Source: Planctomycetaceae bacterium
Lineage (GTDB): Bacteria; Planctomycetota; Planctomycetia; Planctomycetales; Planctomycetaceae
Assembly (NCBI GenBank): GCA_015487825.1
Contig: WFOZ01001008.1
Coordinates: 1-6,417, forward strand
Reading direction: 5' to 3'
Length of the DNA stretch: 6,417 bases
This document shows positions 1 through 5,438 of this stretch, one piece after another. The translations under genes and the position numbers were made by a program. The first letter of the stretch is position 1. Every line of letters starts with the position of its first letter. The notes beneath the pieces are model-generated. The model ran no database searches. It was not told the DNA's origin and worked only from the letters and a program-made list of their open reading frames with translations.

Positions 1-96
1 AGCACGGCTGGTTCATTCTGATAGCCGTAACCAAACTGATATTTTTCTATAATTTGCGAGCCGTTCGCAAAATTTTACCGTTAGTAATACAGAGGG
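1..96. other. Left-edge non-coding segment, possible tail of an unseen gene
   Basis: No gene can be assigned here. The + frame beginning at base 2 is open to a TAA at 50-52 and could be the last 16 codons of a gene to the left, but 16 codons prove nothing. The + frame at base 3 stays open to 284, but it runs out of frame through the TerB-like gene and has no family features. The segment holds a small inverted repeat at 53-71 and ends just before the promoter at 97. Confidence 0.3.
53..71. terminator. Small hairpin, possible weak terminator
   Basis: TTTGCGA at 53-59 is the exact reverse complement of TCGCAAA at 65-71, leaving the 5-base spacer GCCGT. A G-T pair at 60/64 could extend the stem. 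A-rich sequence precedes the stem and ATTTTA follows it, as in a weak bidirectional intrinsic terminator. Its place right after a possible TAA at 50-52 and before the TerB promoter fits that role. The stem is short, so it could equally be an operator-like palindrome or chance. Confidence 0.35.
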
Positions 97-125
97 TTGA
101 CATATTGTCTATTTGTTCATATCTT
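97..125 (+). promoter_or_regulatory. Sigma70-type promoter of the first TerB-like gene
   Basis: A perfect -35 hexamer TTGACA (97-102) is followed after exactly 17 bases by TATCTT (120-125), which matches TATAAT at four of six positions. Transcription would begin near 132 and give a leader of about 37 bases before the ATG at 169. Position 97 is also a TTG that could be misread as a start codon for a longer protein. The overlap with the -35 box argues for the downstream ATG. Confidence 0.6.
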
Positions 126-168
126 GATTGGCGTTTTCTCACATCTATTCATAACAACAGGGAATCTT

Positions 169-612
169 ATGGGAATTTTCGACGGTCTGTTCAGTGGAAT
201 GGAATCACGTTCTCGGCTAACGCCTCAAGAATCGTTTGCAGGCATTTTACTTGCTGCCAGTGCTTGCGACGGGCATATCGCTGAGGACGAATTTAATCAA
301 ATTCTTATCACGCTGTATCGTATGAAACTTTTCAAACGAGTGAATGAAAAAGAATTCGACAAAGTAATGAATAAATTGATGGGCGTACTCAAGAAAAATG
401 GTCCGGAAAAACTTGCTGAGGGATGTTGTGAAAACCTTCCTGAGGAACTAAACAAAAGTGCATTTGCCAATGCATGCAACATCGTACTTTCCGATGGATA
501 CCTCGATTCAGACGAAAAAGAATTCATCAACAGCTTGACATCGATGCTTAGCCTCAATTCTTCGGTCGCTAAATCAATTGCTCAGGTGATGGTAATAAAG
601 AACAAAGGGTAG
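169..612 (+). CDS. TerB-like protein A (tellurite-resistance TerB family)
   Basis: A 147-residue protein with no signal peptide or membrane segment, so probably cytoplasmic. It shows the two-fold acidic pattern of the all-helical TerB family. The first motif is ACDGHIAEDE (about residues 32-41, Asp34-Gly35 then Glu39/Asp40/Glu41). The second is LSDGYLDSDEKEF (about 107-119, Asp109-Gly110 then Asp113/Asp115/Glu116). In the family these DG-x(n)-DE motifs are thought to bind metal; the biochemical role of stand-alone TerB proteins is unsettled. Length is close to that of TerB from ter operons (about 150 residues), but no TerA, C, D, E or Z gene is nearby, so tellurite resistance should not be assumed. 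The ATG at 169 is chosen because AGGGA (159-163) lies five bases upstream and a promoter is centred at 97-125. The TAG stop (610-612) lies inside a 20-base repeat. The downstream paralogue is at 777-1226. Confidence 0.8.
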   Translation: MGIFDGLFSGMESRSRLTPQESFAGILLAASACDGHIAEDEFNQILITLYRMKLFKRVNEKEFDKVMNKLMGVLKKNGPEKLAEGCCENLPEELNKSAFANACNIVLSDGYLDSDEKEFINSLTSMLSLNSSVAKSIAQVMVIKNKG

Positions 613-629
613 CTGGACAGCGCCAGGTT
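610..629 (+). repeat. 20-base dispersed repeat, copy 1
   Basis: These 20 bases match the reverse complement of 4483-4502 at 19 positions; the only difference is G at 620 versus A. The motif contains a CTGG/CCAG mini-hairpin (613-616 with 623-626). The first three bases are the stop codon of TerB-like protein A, so the repeat begins within the gene's end. A 30-base palindromic repeat begins four bases after it (633-662), and the two may be parts of one larger repeat unit. Confidence 0.6.
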
Positions 630-632
630 CAA

Positions 633-662
633 CTCGTTCCCAGGCTCCTGCTTGGGAACGAG
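633..662. repeat. Palindromic hairpin repeat (REP-like)
   Basis: CTCGTTCCCA (633-642) is a perfect inverted match to TGGGAACGAG (653-662). The stem continues inward through a G-T pair (643/652) and two more pairs to a TCCT loop (646-649), giving a 13-step stem. No T-tract follows on either strand, so it is not a classical intrinsic terminator, though it could shield or end the TerB A transcript. From memory, near-identical CTCGTTCCC...GGGAACGAG palindromes are scattered between genes in many Planctomycetes and some cyanobacteria. This makes it a likely member of a REP-type family. Confidence 0.7.
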
Positions 663-776
663 GAAAAGAGTTCGTCTGCAATTCCAATAATTGTTTACCT
701 TGCAAACCGGTACCGAAAGAACAATCTGATAATTTTCATATCACACAAAACAGACTTAAGAACAGGTAATAAATCT

Positions 777-1226
777 ATGTCTTTATTTGACGATATCATC
801 GACGACGACATCTCTTCAGGTAACAAATCTTTTGGCCCGCAGGAAGGTTTTGCAGGTGTCATTATTTGTGCTTCAGCCTGTGACGGACACATTGGTGAAG
901 AAGAAGGGCAAACGGTCAATTCCATTTTGAGCCAGAAAAAACTCTACTCCCGCCTTTCATCTCAGCAAATGTCATCTATGTTGGATAAGATAATCGGTCT
1001 ACTGAAGCGGAAAGGGCACGAAGAACTGCTGGAAAAATCCTATCCTGCTGTCCCGCCGGAATTACGAGAATGTGTGTTCGCAAATTCTGTCGATATCGTC
1101 CTGGCAGATGGAACCGTCGAACAGGACGAACGCGATTTTATTGACAGCCTGCAGAATAAACTCGAGATCAACCCTAAACGAGCAAAAAAAATCGTACAGG
1201 TCATGGTCTACAAAAATCATGGATGA
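777..1226 (+). CDS. TerB-like protein B, tandem paralogue of protein A
   Basis: A 149-residue, probably cytoplasmic protein of the TerB family. From Pro21 it aligns without a gap to Pro19 onward of protein A: 57 identities in 129 positions, counted by hand. Conserved blocks are FAG (25-27), ASACDGHI with the acidic run EEE (32-43), FANSVDIVLADG with DER (101-119), and the C-terminal QVMVYKN (141-147). Both acidic motifs thought to bind metal are intact (Asp36-Gly37 with Glu41-43; Asp111-Gly112 with Asp117/Glu118). The N-terminal tail is more acidic than in A. The ATG at 777 has only a weak ribosome site (AGG at 764-766, ten bases away). A -10-like GATAAT occurs at 728-733 but no -35 box fits it, so read-through from the promoter at 97 is possible. 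The function of the pair is unknown; heterodimer formation is a guess. The gene converges with the ceramidase-like gene ending at 1297. Confidence 0.8.
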   Translation: MSLFDDIIDDDISSGNKSFGPQEGFAGVIICASACDGHIGEEEGQTVNSILSQKKLYSRLSSQQMSSMLDKIIGLLKRKGHEELLEKSYPAVPPELRECVFANSVDIVLADGTVEQDERDFIDSLQNKLEINPKRAKKIVQVMVYKNHG

Positions 1227-1234
1227 AAGTTTTG

Positions 1235-1268
1235 GCGGGCGGCCCGCAACCCAACCACTGCAAGTGGT
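1235..1268. terminator. Two small hairpins between convergent genes
   Basis: The 70-base gap between the TerB B stop (1226) and the ceramidase-like stop (1297) holds two close stems. One is GCGGG/CCCGC (1235-1239 with 1243-1247, 3-base loop). The other is ACCACT/AGTGGT (1254-1259 with 1263-1268, 3-base loop). Convergent genes commonly share a bidirectional terminator, but neither stem is followed by a clear T-run (the minus reading has only CAAAACTTT after the GC stem). Intrinsic termination is therefore plausible rather than shown. Confidence 0.4.
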
Positions 1269-1296
1269 CCGATAAATGAAACAAGAACTCTTGCGG

Positions 1297-2667
1297 TTAC
1301 CGGGTATTACCACTCTGGGCATCTTGTTTCCACAACTCCTGCAACAATTCCACCGACGTATCAACCAGCGTTTGGATCCCTTCGAGTGACACAAAATTTA
1401 CGCCTACCAGGGTCTCATAGCCTTCGTGCCGGAAGCCTTGTGCTGTTGGTTCGTAGCCAATCCAATCATTGGTTAGTTCGCACACGATGGTGTGGGGAAA
1501 GGGAGAGCGTTTTTTGATATCGATTCCCCACTCTACAAAAAGTTCTCCGGCGTTGGTCGCGATGCCCAGCGGTCCGATCCGCGCAGCGTTCACTGGAACT
1601 TTGCGGGTCTTGGGCAGCCGGGCTGCTGAGCGTTTGGCAGCCTCGAATTTTTCCGGTCGCCAACCCAACCGAGTAATGGCCCCTTCACGCTGAACCGGGT
1701 CACGGTGTGGTACCACTACATTTCGCCGAGCATAGCCCACAGCGATCGGCCCCTGGACAGGAGTTGCCCGCCTGGCCGCATCCACCGCTGCATTCGAAAA
1801 TACTGCGGCTTTCTTTCGCCAGTTCGGATCCAGCGTCCAATTGGGGTTTATGTTGCCGGAGCAGCCCTGAGTAAAGACGCTCACCACCTGTTTGCCATAC
1901 TCTTGAGCCAGCTGGTCTGCAATGAGTCCGGGATAGTCTGCCGACCACCTGAGGTTGCGGCGGTTATGTATGTGTGGATGGCACGTAAAGTTCACCAGCG
2001 TCCCCAGGACTTGTCCATCCAGCGAATCGAACCGAGCAACCCAAAGCTCCGGATCAATCGGCCCCGCTGTACCCAGTACCTGCGGTGTCTGCTCCAGGTC
2101 GTTCAGCTTCTTCAACCAGGTATTCAGTCCCAGTCCATCAGCCTTGGTGACCACTCGTCGGTGATGAAGACCATCGTAAACCAGAGAGCGTCCCAAGAGC
2201 ATTCTCGCCGGCTGCAGTGCCTTGTACGCTTTCTCGATACTGTTGGCGATGCGTCCTGATATGGTCGCGATATACTCTTTATTGTGCGGGCCTCCCTGAG
2301 GAATCCAGGGCGAACTGTGGTTATGAGTGGGGCAGATCATCACGGCATCAGGATCGATCCCCGTCCGCTTGGATGCCTCGGCGATAGCCGCATCGGCCAG
2401 ATCGAGCCGAATCTTAACGAGATCCAGGCTCACAATAGCCAATGTTCGCCCACTGTTCTGGACCACCAGAGTTCTGACATACAAGGGATCGTCCGTGCTC
2501 ATAACGCCACCGCCTGTCGGCCCGGTCAGTTTTGTCCCGAGAGGTGGCGTGATATCTGACTGGCTGAAACCGACCTTCAGTTCTCCTGAGGAAACTTCAT
2601 CAGCCCCGACAAACACGGGGGCGATAAACAGAATCAGTGCCACGCTCAAAGTTAATATACTTCTCAT
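1297..2667 (-). CDS. Secreted neutral/alkaline ceramidase-like protein (downstream paralogue)
   Basis: A 456-residue exported protein. Residues 1-22 form a Sec signal peptide (Arg2, hydrophobic core 4-20, likely cut after GA at 21-22). The rest resembles the N-terminal catalytic domain of neutral/alkaline non-lysosomal ceramidases, which are zinc amidases. Visible family blocks are SDITPPLG (37-44), PTHNHSSP (113-120), NFTCHPH (226-232), SADYPG (242-247), QGCSGNINPN (267-276), NAGELF (372-377) and GYEPT with GYE (404-418). By analogy with the Pseudomonas enzyme, likely zinc ligands are His115, His230, Glu375 and Tyr405. The position of the nucleophilic Ser in GDxSPN is Asn274, and the preceding Asp is Asn272, so classical ceramide hydrolysis is doubtful. 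The C-terminal domain of true ceramidases is absent. The ATG at 2667 follows a purine-rich site (2676-2685 on the minus strand), and the upstream paralogue stops 19 bases before it, suggesting co-transcription. GC is clearly higher than in that neighbour. The substrate cannot be named. Confidence 0.8.
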   Translation of the reverse strand: MRSILTLSVALILFIAPVFVGADEVSSGELKVGFSQSDITPPLGTKLTGPTGGGVMSTDDPLYVRTLVVQNSGRTLAIVSLDLVKIRLDLADAAIAEASKRTGIDPDAVMICPTHNHSSPWIPQGGPHNKEYIATISGRIANSIEKAYKALQPARMLLGRSLVYDGLHHRRVVTKADGLGLNTWLKKLNDLEQTPQVLGTAGPIDPELWVARFDSLDGQVLGTLVNFTCHPHIHNRRNLRWSADYPGLIADQLAQEYGKQVVSVFTQGCSGNINPNWTLDPNWRKKAAVFSNAAVDAARRATPVQGPIAVGYARRNVVVPHRDPVQREGAITRLGWRPEKFEAAKRSAARLPKTRKVPVNAARIGPLGIATNAGELFVEWGIDIKKRSPFPHTIVCELTNDWIGYEPTAQGFRHEGYETLVGVNFVSLEGIQTLVDTSVELLQELWKQDAQSGNTR

Positions 2668-2686
2668 CGGAATTTCTCTCTTCCTG

Positions 2687-4027
2687 TTACTGGCTTTTCA
2701 GTAGCTTGAGTATGTCTATCGATTCTTTTTCAATAAGATCACCAGCCCGAATTGTGAGATAGGAATGTTCTCCGTACCACGTCTCGTACCCACCTGAATC
2801 AAACGCTTTTACGGAAGGAATATAGCCACGAGCACCATTGGTTTGCTCAGCAACCATCGTGTGTTTGAAGGGCGAGTGCTTCTTAATACTCAAACCTATT
2901 TCGCAAAACAACTCGTCAGGATTCGTTACAATTGCAAAATCGTTACCTATTTTGATGCCGCTGAAGAAGCATTTGTAGGTCGGTCTTTCCCGTTTTTTCA
3001 TGTCTTCGAATGATTTTCGGTAATGATTCAGCTGCACCGGCCATTTGCGAACGATTTCCTTTTCCTTGAATTCCGGAGACTCTCGGCTCGGCAATTCCTT
3101 TCCTCTGCATTCAATATGCAAGGATGGTTGAAGGACATACTCGATATTCTTCAGGCTTTCCAAAATCTCTTTGCCAAGCCTTATGCCAAAAACGGCGTGT
3201 CTGTTGTTGAAGTTGGGATTGATGTCGCCGCATGCGCCCGGTAGAAATAAAGTGGGCACGTCATAGTCAAAATGTTTGTCAACATACTGTTGAACATCTC
3301 CGGGGTAGTCAGCTGAGATCACAGCATCGCGTGTGTTCGTTGCGTGGCAGGAATAGTTATACAGTATGGCCTTGTATTTTCCATTCTGGTCTACAGCCGC
3401 AAGTACTATTACCTCGGGATCAACAGGGCCTGCCGCTGGAAATTCCTTTCTTTCTGCTGGTTTCAACAGCCACGTATTCCAGGCCTCCCCATCTTTAATC
3501 ACTCTGCGATTCTTGCTCACACCTTCCACAATTCCTCTTGATGTTCCTATCCTACAAGGTGTCAAATCGTTAAGAGCAAGTGCTACGGCCTTGCCAATGG
3601 AAGTTTTCAGTCTGTCCTTGTAATAACTCCAAAGCGGGCCGCGGTGAGTGTGTGAGGCAGAAATAATTATATTGCTGGCTGGTATGTGGGTTGTCGCCTC
3701 CACATGTTTTCTCGCTTCAACAGCATAGTCTGTAAAATACTTCAACGTATCCAAAGTAACAATTGCCACTTTCTGTTCCCCGACAGAAATTACCATGGCC
3801 TTTACAAACAGACGAGTCCCCACAGCCGAAGTTTTCTTTGGAGAAGGCGATCCAGCCAGGGTGACTTCCTTTGTCGGAGTAATGTCTACCTTGCCAATAC
3901 CGACATAGAAAATGTTGTGAGAGGCCTCCGATTTTCGGGATGTTGGAAGTTCATCAGATCTCACGCGCCCTGCGCTTATCCCGACAAGCAGGCAGCACAT
4001 AATGGCATGAAGCAAAAACAATTTCAT
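2687..4027 (-). CDS. Secreted neutral/alkaline ceramidase-like protein (upstream paralogue)
   Basis: A 446-residue protein with a signal peptide (Lys2, hydrophobic 3-19, probable cut near SAG at 18-20; Cys11-12 do not form a lipobox). Family blocks run in the same order as in the downstream gene: VDITPTKE (47-54), SASHTHRGP (123-131), AAGPVDPE (198-205), NYSCHATN (224-231), SADYPGD (238-244), GACGDINPN (264-272), NPDELF (369-374), ARGYIPS (399-405) and GGYE (412-415). Candidate zinc ligands are His126, His228, Glu372 and Tyr402, by comparison with bacterial neutral ceramidase. The nucleophilic Ser of GDxSPN is replaced by Asn270 while Gly267, Asp268, Pro271 and Asn272 remain. This is the clean sign of a non-canonical active site shared by the pair. 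The ATG at 4027 has AGAGG (4036-4040, minus strand) eight bases upstream. It is the first gene of a probable two-gene operon; a convincing promoter was not found, and a MITE-like repeat lies about 80 bases upstream. Sequence is AT-richer than the partner. Confidence 0.8.
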   Translation of the reverse strand: MKLFLLHAIMCCLLVGISAGRVRSDELPTSRKSEASHNIFYVGIGKVDITPTKEVTLAGSPSPKKTSAVGTRLFVKAMVISVGEQKVAIVTLDTLKYFTDYAVEARKHVEATTHIPASNIIISASHTHRGPLWSYYKDRLKTSIGKAVALALNDLTPCRIGTSRGIVEGVSKNRRVIKDGEAWNTWLLKPAERKEFPAAGPVDPEVIVLAAVDQNGKYKAILYNYSCHATNTRDAVISADYPGDVQQYVDKHFDYDVPTLFLPGACGDINPNFNNRHAVFGIRLGKEILESLKNIEYVLQPSLHIECRGKELPSRESPEFKEKEIVRKWPVQLNHYRKSFEDMKKRERPTYKCFFSGIKIGNDFAIVTNPDELFCEIGLSIKKHSPFKHTMVAEQTNGARGYIPSVKAFDSGGYETWYGEHSYLTIRAGDLIEKESIDILKLLKSQ

Positions 4028-4109
4028 ATTGCCGACCTCTCTACCTTCTCGTTGAGCAGTGTTACTTTTCCTTCAATAAGCCTGACTACGAAACCGGTTG
4101 GCTTTATTT

Positions 4110-4268
4110 TTTTGTCATAACTATTCAGTGTTGGCGTAGGGTCCGCTATTGCGGACCACGATGGGAGGTGAATCCTCCTATTTCTGCGGTGGTCCGCAAT
4201 AGCGGACCCTACAAACAACCTTAATTTCTGCAATAATCAAACATCGCTGAATAGTTATATTTTGTCAT
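4110..4268. mobile_element. MITE-like non-autonomous element with flanking direct repeat
   Basis: ATAACTATTCAG (4117-4128) is the exact reverse complement of CTGAATAGTTAT (4247-4258), making 12-bp terminal inverted repeats around a 142-bp unit. TTTTGTCAT occurs on both sides (4110-4118 and 4260-4268), overlapping the left repeat by two bases. It looks like a 9-bp target duplication, though its register with the ends is not perfect. The unit encodes no transposase and contains the large palindrome at 4136-4212. These are the hallmarks of a miniature inverted-repeat element moved in trans. An alternative is a REP-type palindrome sitting inside an unrelated inverted repeat. It lies in the leader or promoter region of the ceramidase-like operon. 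Confidence 0.55.
4136..4212. repeat. Large nested palindrome, 24-bp perfect arms
   Basis: The 24 bases at 4136-4159 are the perfect reverse complement of 4189-4212. Each arm is itself a hairpin: GGTCCGC (4140-4146) with GCGGACC (4151-4157), and GGTCCGC (4191-4197) with GCGGACC (4202-4208), each with a 4-base loop. The 29-base centre holds a third stem, GGAGG/CCTCC (4164-4168 with 4174-4178). The unit can fold as one long hairpin or as a three-hairpin array. From memory, GTAGGGTCCGC...GCGGACCCTAC repeats are common between genes in Planctomycetes. A short minus-strand reading frame across it is only translated repeat. Confidence 0.75.
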
Positions 4269-4634
4269 TCAGTATAACCCAAGCCGTTCACATAATTGCC
4301 TGATCTTTCCGGACAATCGGTAGAAAAATCATAACTCAATTCACTCAGCGTGGCTGGTTTTCCACAAACCGAATGAAATATCGGGGCTTTTATCGCTGAA
4401 TCCAGCAAACAACACGTATGTGGAATCGAAAGAAAGATTCCTAAATTGAGTAAAGGCAAGGTGAATTACCCGTAAGACGGTAAACCTGGCGTTGTCCAGC
4501 TAAGCTCTGCAAGGGAGACCGATTTGGAGACTCCGTACATTGCAGCTGAGTGTGAGAAACGACAAGCCTGAACTTGGCCTGCACCGCAAACTCTGGTTAG
4601 CAATCTGAAGCGAGTACGGATTATCTTTTTGCAT
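4259..4634. other. Gene-free stretch with inverted repeats, no recognised gene
   Basis: About 375 bases between the MITE-like element and the LolD gene. The longest reading frame (4265-4459, minus, 64 codons) would start at TTG without a ribosome site and resembles no family I know, so it is not called. The right half is rich in complementary segments: CTGCAA (4507-4512) with TTGCAG (4540-4545) enclosing GGAG (4514-4517) with CTCC (4531-4534). An alternative pairing is TCCGTAC-ATTGC (4532-4543) with GCAAT (4600-4604) and GTACGGA (4614-4620). It may be the 3' leader of the lolD transcript, a degraded mobile element, or an unannotated structured RNA. No intrinsic terminator with a T-run was seen after lolD. 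Confidence 0.4.
4483..4502 (-). repeat. 20-base dispersed repeat, copy 2 (inverted)
   Basis: Reverse complement of 610-629 with 19 of 20 bases identical. Here the motif sits in gene-free sequence rather than at a gene end. It contains the same CTGG/CCAG mini-hairpin (4486-4500 region). On its + side it is preceded by TTACC...GGTAA (4465-4482 region), another short inverted repeat that the first copy lacks. Only the 20-base core is shared; the 30-base palindrome next to copy 1 is absent here. Confidence 0.6.
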
Positions 4635-5366
4635 TCAGGCAACTTTTTCTCTCAGGTATTCAATTTGCCCATGGCAAAGGCGGACGATTCGTTGTGCTCG
4701 CCGGGCAATTGCCTCATCGTGCGTTACCATCATGATTGATAACTGCCGTTCAGAATTCAGCTGATTCAAAAGTTCGATAATCCCTTTGCCTGTGTCGACA
4801 TCCAGATTCCCGGTCGGTTCATCTGCCAGCAGAACTTCCGGTTCTGTGATCAATGAGCGTGCAATGGCGGCCCGCTGTAGTTCGCCGCCAGAAACCTGAT
4901 TCGGCTTATGTTTCATGCGATGATCCAACCCGACCTGAGCCAGCAGGTCCCTGGCTCTGTCTTTCAATTCGTGTCGTCTTTTCCAGTATTCCCAGGTCGA
5001 ATAACGAATCATCAGCGGGGAAAGAACATTTTCAATCAGGTTAAGTTCCGGGAGCAGATGATAAAACTGAAACACGAATCCAAAAATCCGGTTTCGTAAA
5101 TCATCACGAGTTTTTGCCGGGAGATGGTCAATTCGTTTCCCATCGAGTCGAACCTCGCCAATATCCGGGGAATCCAGTAAGCCCAGTAAATGCAGCAGCG
5201 TACTTTTCCCGGAACCGGATTGTCCAATAATCGAGAGGAACTCTCCCTTACGCAAGTCCAGATTCACCCCTTGCAAAACTTCAACACAGTTCGCACCGTT
5301 GCGATACGATTTTCCCAACGCCACAGAGGTCAGATGTGACGAAGGGACAGGAATTACATCAGCCAT
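4635..5366 (-). CDS. lolD: LolD-type lipoprotein-release ABC transporter ATPase
   Basis: A 243-residue ATPase that would power release of outer-membrane lipoproteins from the inner membrane by a LolCDE-type complex. All ABC motifs are intact: Walker A GQSGSGKST (48-56), Q-loop in FVFQFYHLLPE (97-107), signature VSGGELQR (158-165), Walker B VLLADEP with Glu183 (178-184), D-loop region GNLD (186-189) and switch His216 in VTHD. The block QFYHLLPE plus IENV and VGLDHR closely follows LolD (QFHHLLP in E. coli) rather than generic MacB ATPases. About six extra residues lie in the helical subdomain (121-144). The ATG at 5366 is preferred over the ATG at 5375 because AAGGA sits eight bases before the former but abuts the latter; the longer form would add three residues. 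The permease gene ends 72 bases upstream on the same strand, so both are probably one operon. MacB- or FtsE-like export cannot be fully excluded. Confidence 0.85.
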   Translation of the reverse strand: MADVIPVPSSHLTSVALGKSYRNGANCVEVLQGVNLDLRKGEFLSIIGQSGSGKSTLLHLLGLLDSPDIGEVRLDGKRIDHLPAKTRDDLRNRIFGFVFQFYHLLPELNLIENVLSPLMIRYSTWEYWKRRHELKDRARDLLAQVGLDHRMKHKPNQVSGGELQRAAIARSLITEPEVLLADEPTGNLDVDTGKGIIELLNQLNSERQLSIMMVTHDEAIARRAQRIVRLCHGQIEYLREKVA

Positions 5367-5438
5367 TTCCAACATCCTTGTTTTGTATCAGTTTGATTTC
5401 TTCAATTAAGCCAGGTATTCCAGCCTGATCTACGCTGT

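Noticed and set aside
97..168. Longer N-terminus for TerB A starting at TTG 97
   Set aside because: The TTG is the -35 box of a good promoter, no ribosome site precedes it, and the ATG at 169 has AGGGA at proper spacing and aligns with the paralogue's start.
54..284. 76-codon + strand reading frame
   Set aside because: Runs out of frame through the TerB A gene, has no ribosome site or family motif.
728..733. GATAAT as a -10 box for TerB B
   Set aside because: No acceptable -35 hexamer lies 16-18 bases upstream; TTGCAA at 700-705 is 22 bases away.
169..1226. Tellurite-resistance (ter) operon
   Set aside because: No TerA, TerC, TerD, TerE or TerZ gene in the window; TerB-like domains occur widely alone.
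4024..4233. 69-codon minus-strand frame over the MITE-like element
   Set aside because: Starts at TTG and its sequence is a translation of the palindrome (repeated SAIAD); overlaps the leader of the ceramidase-like gene.
4243..4401. 10-base direct repeat ATCGCTGAAT at 4243-4252 and 4392-4401
   Set aside because: Short, in AT-rich sequence, with no shared flanks; may be chance.
4265..4459. 64-codon minus-strand frame with several Cys residues
   Set aside because: TTG start, no ribosome site, no recognisable motif, and surrounded by repeat-rich sequence.
4440..4634. Possible group II intron or other retroelement fragment
   Set aside because: The nested pairings and the stretch around 4551-4600 suggested it, but I see no 5' GUGYG boundary, no domain V, and no reverse transcriptase remnant.
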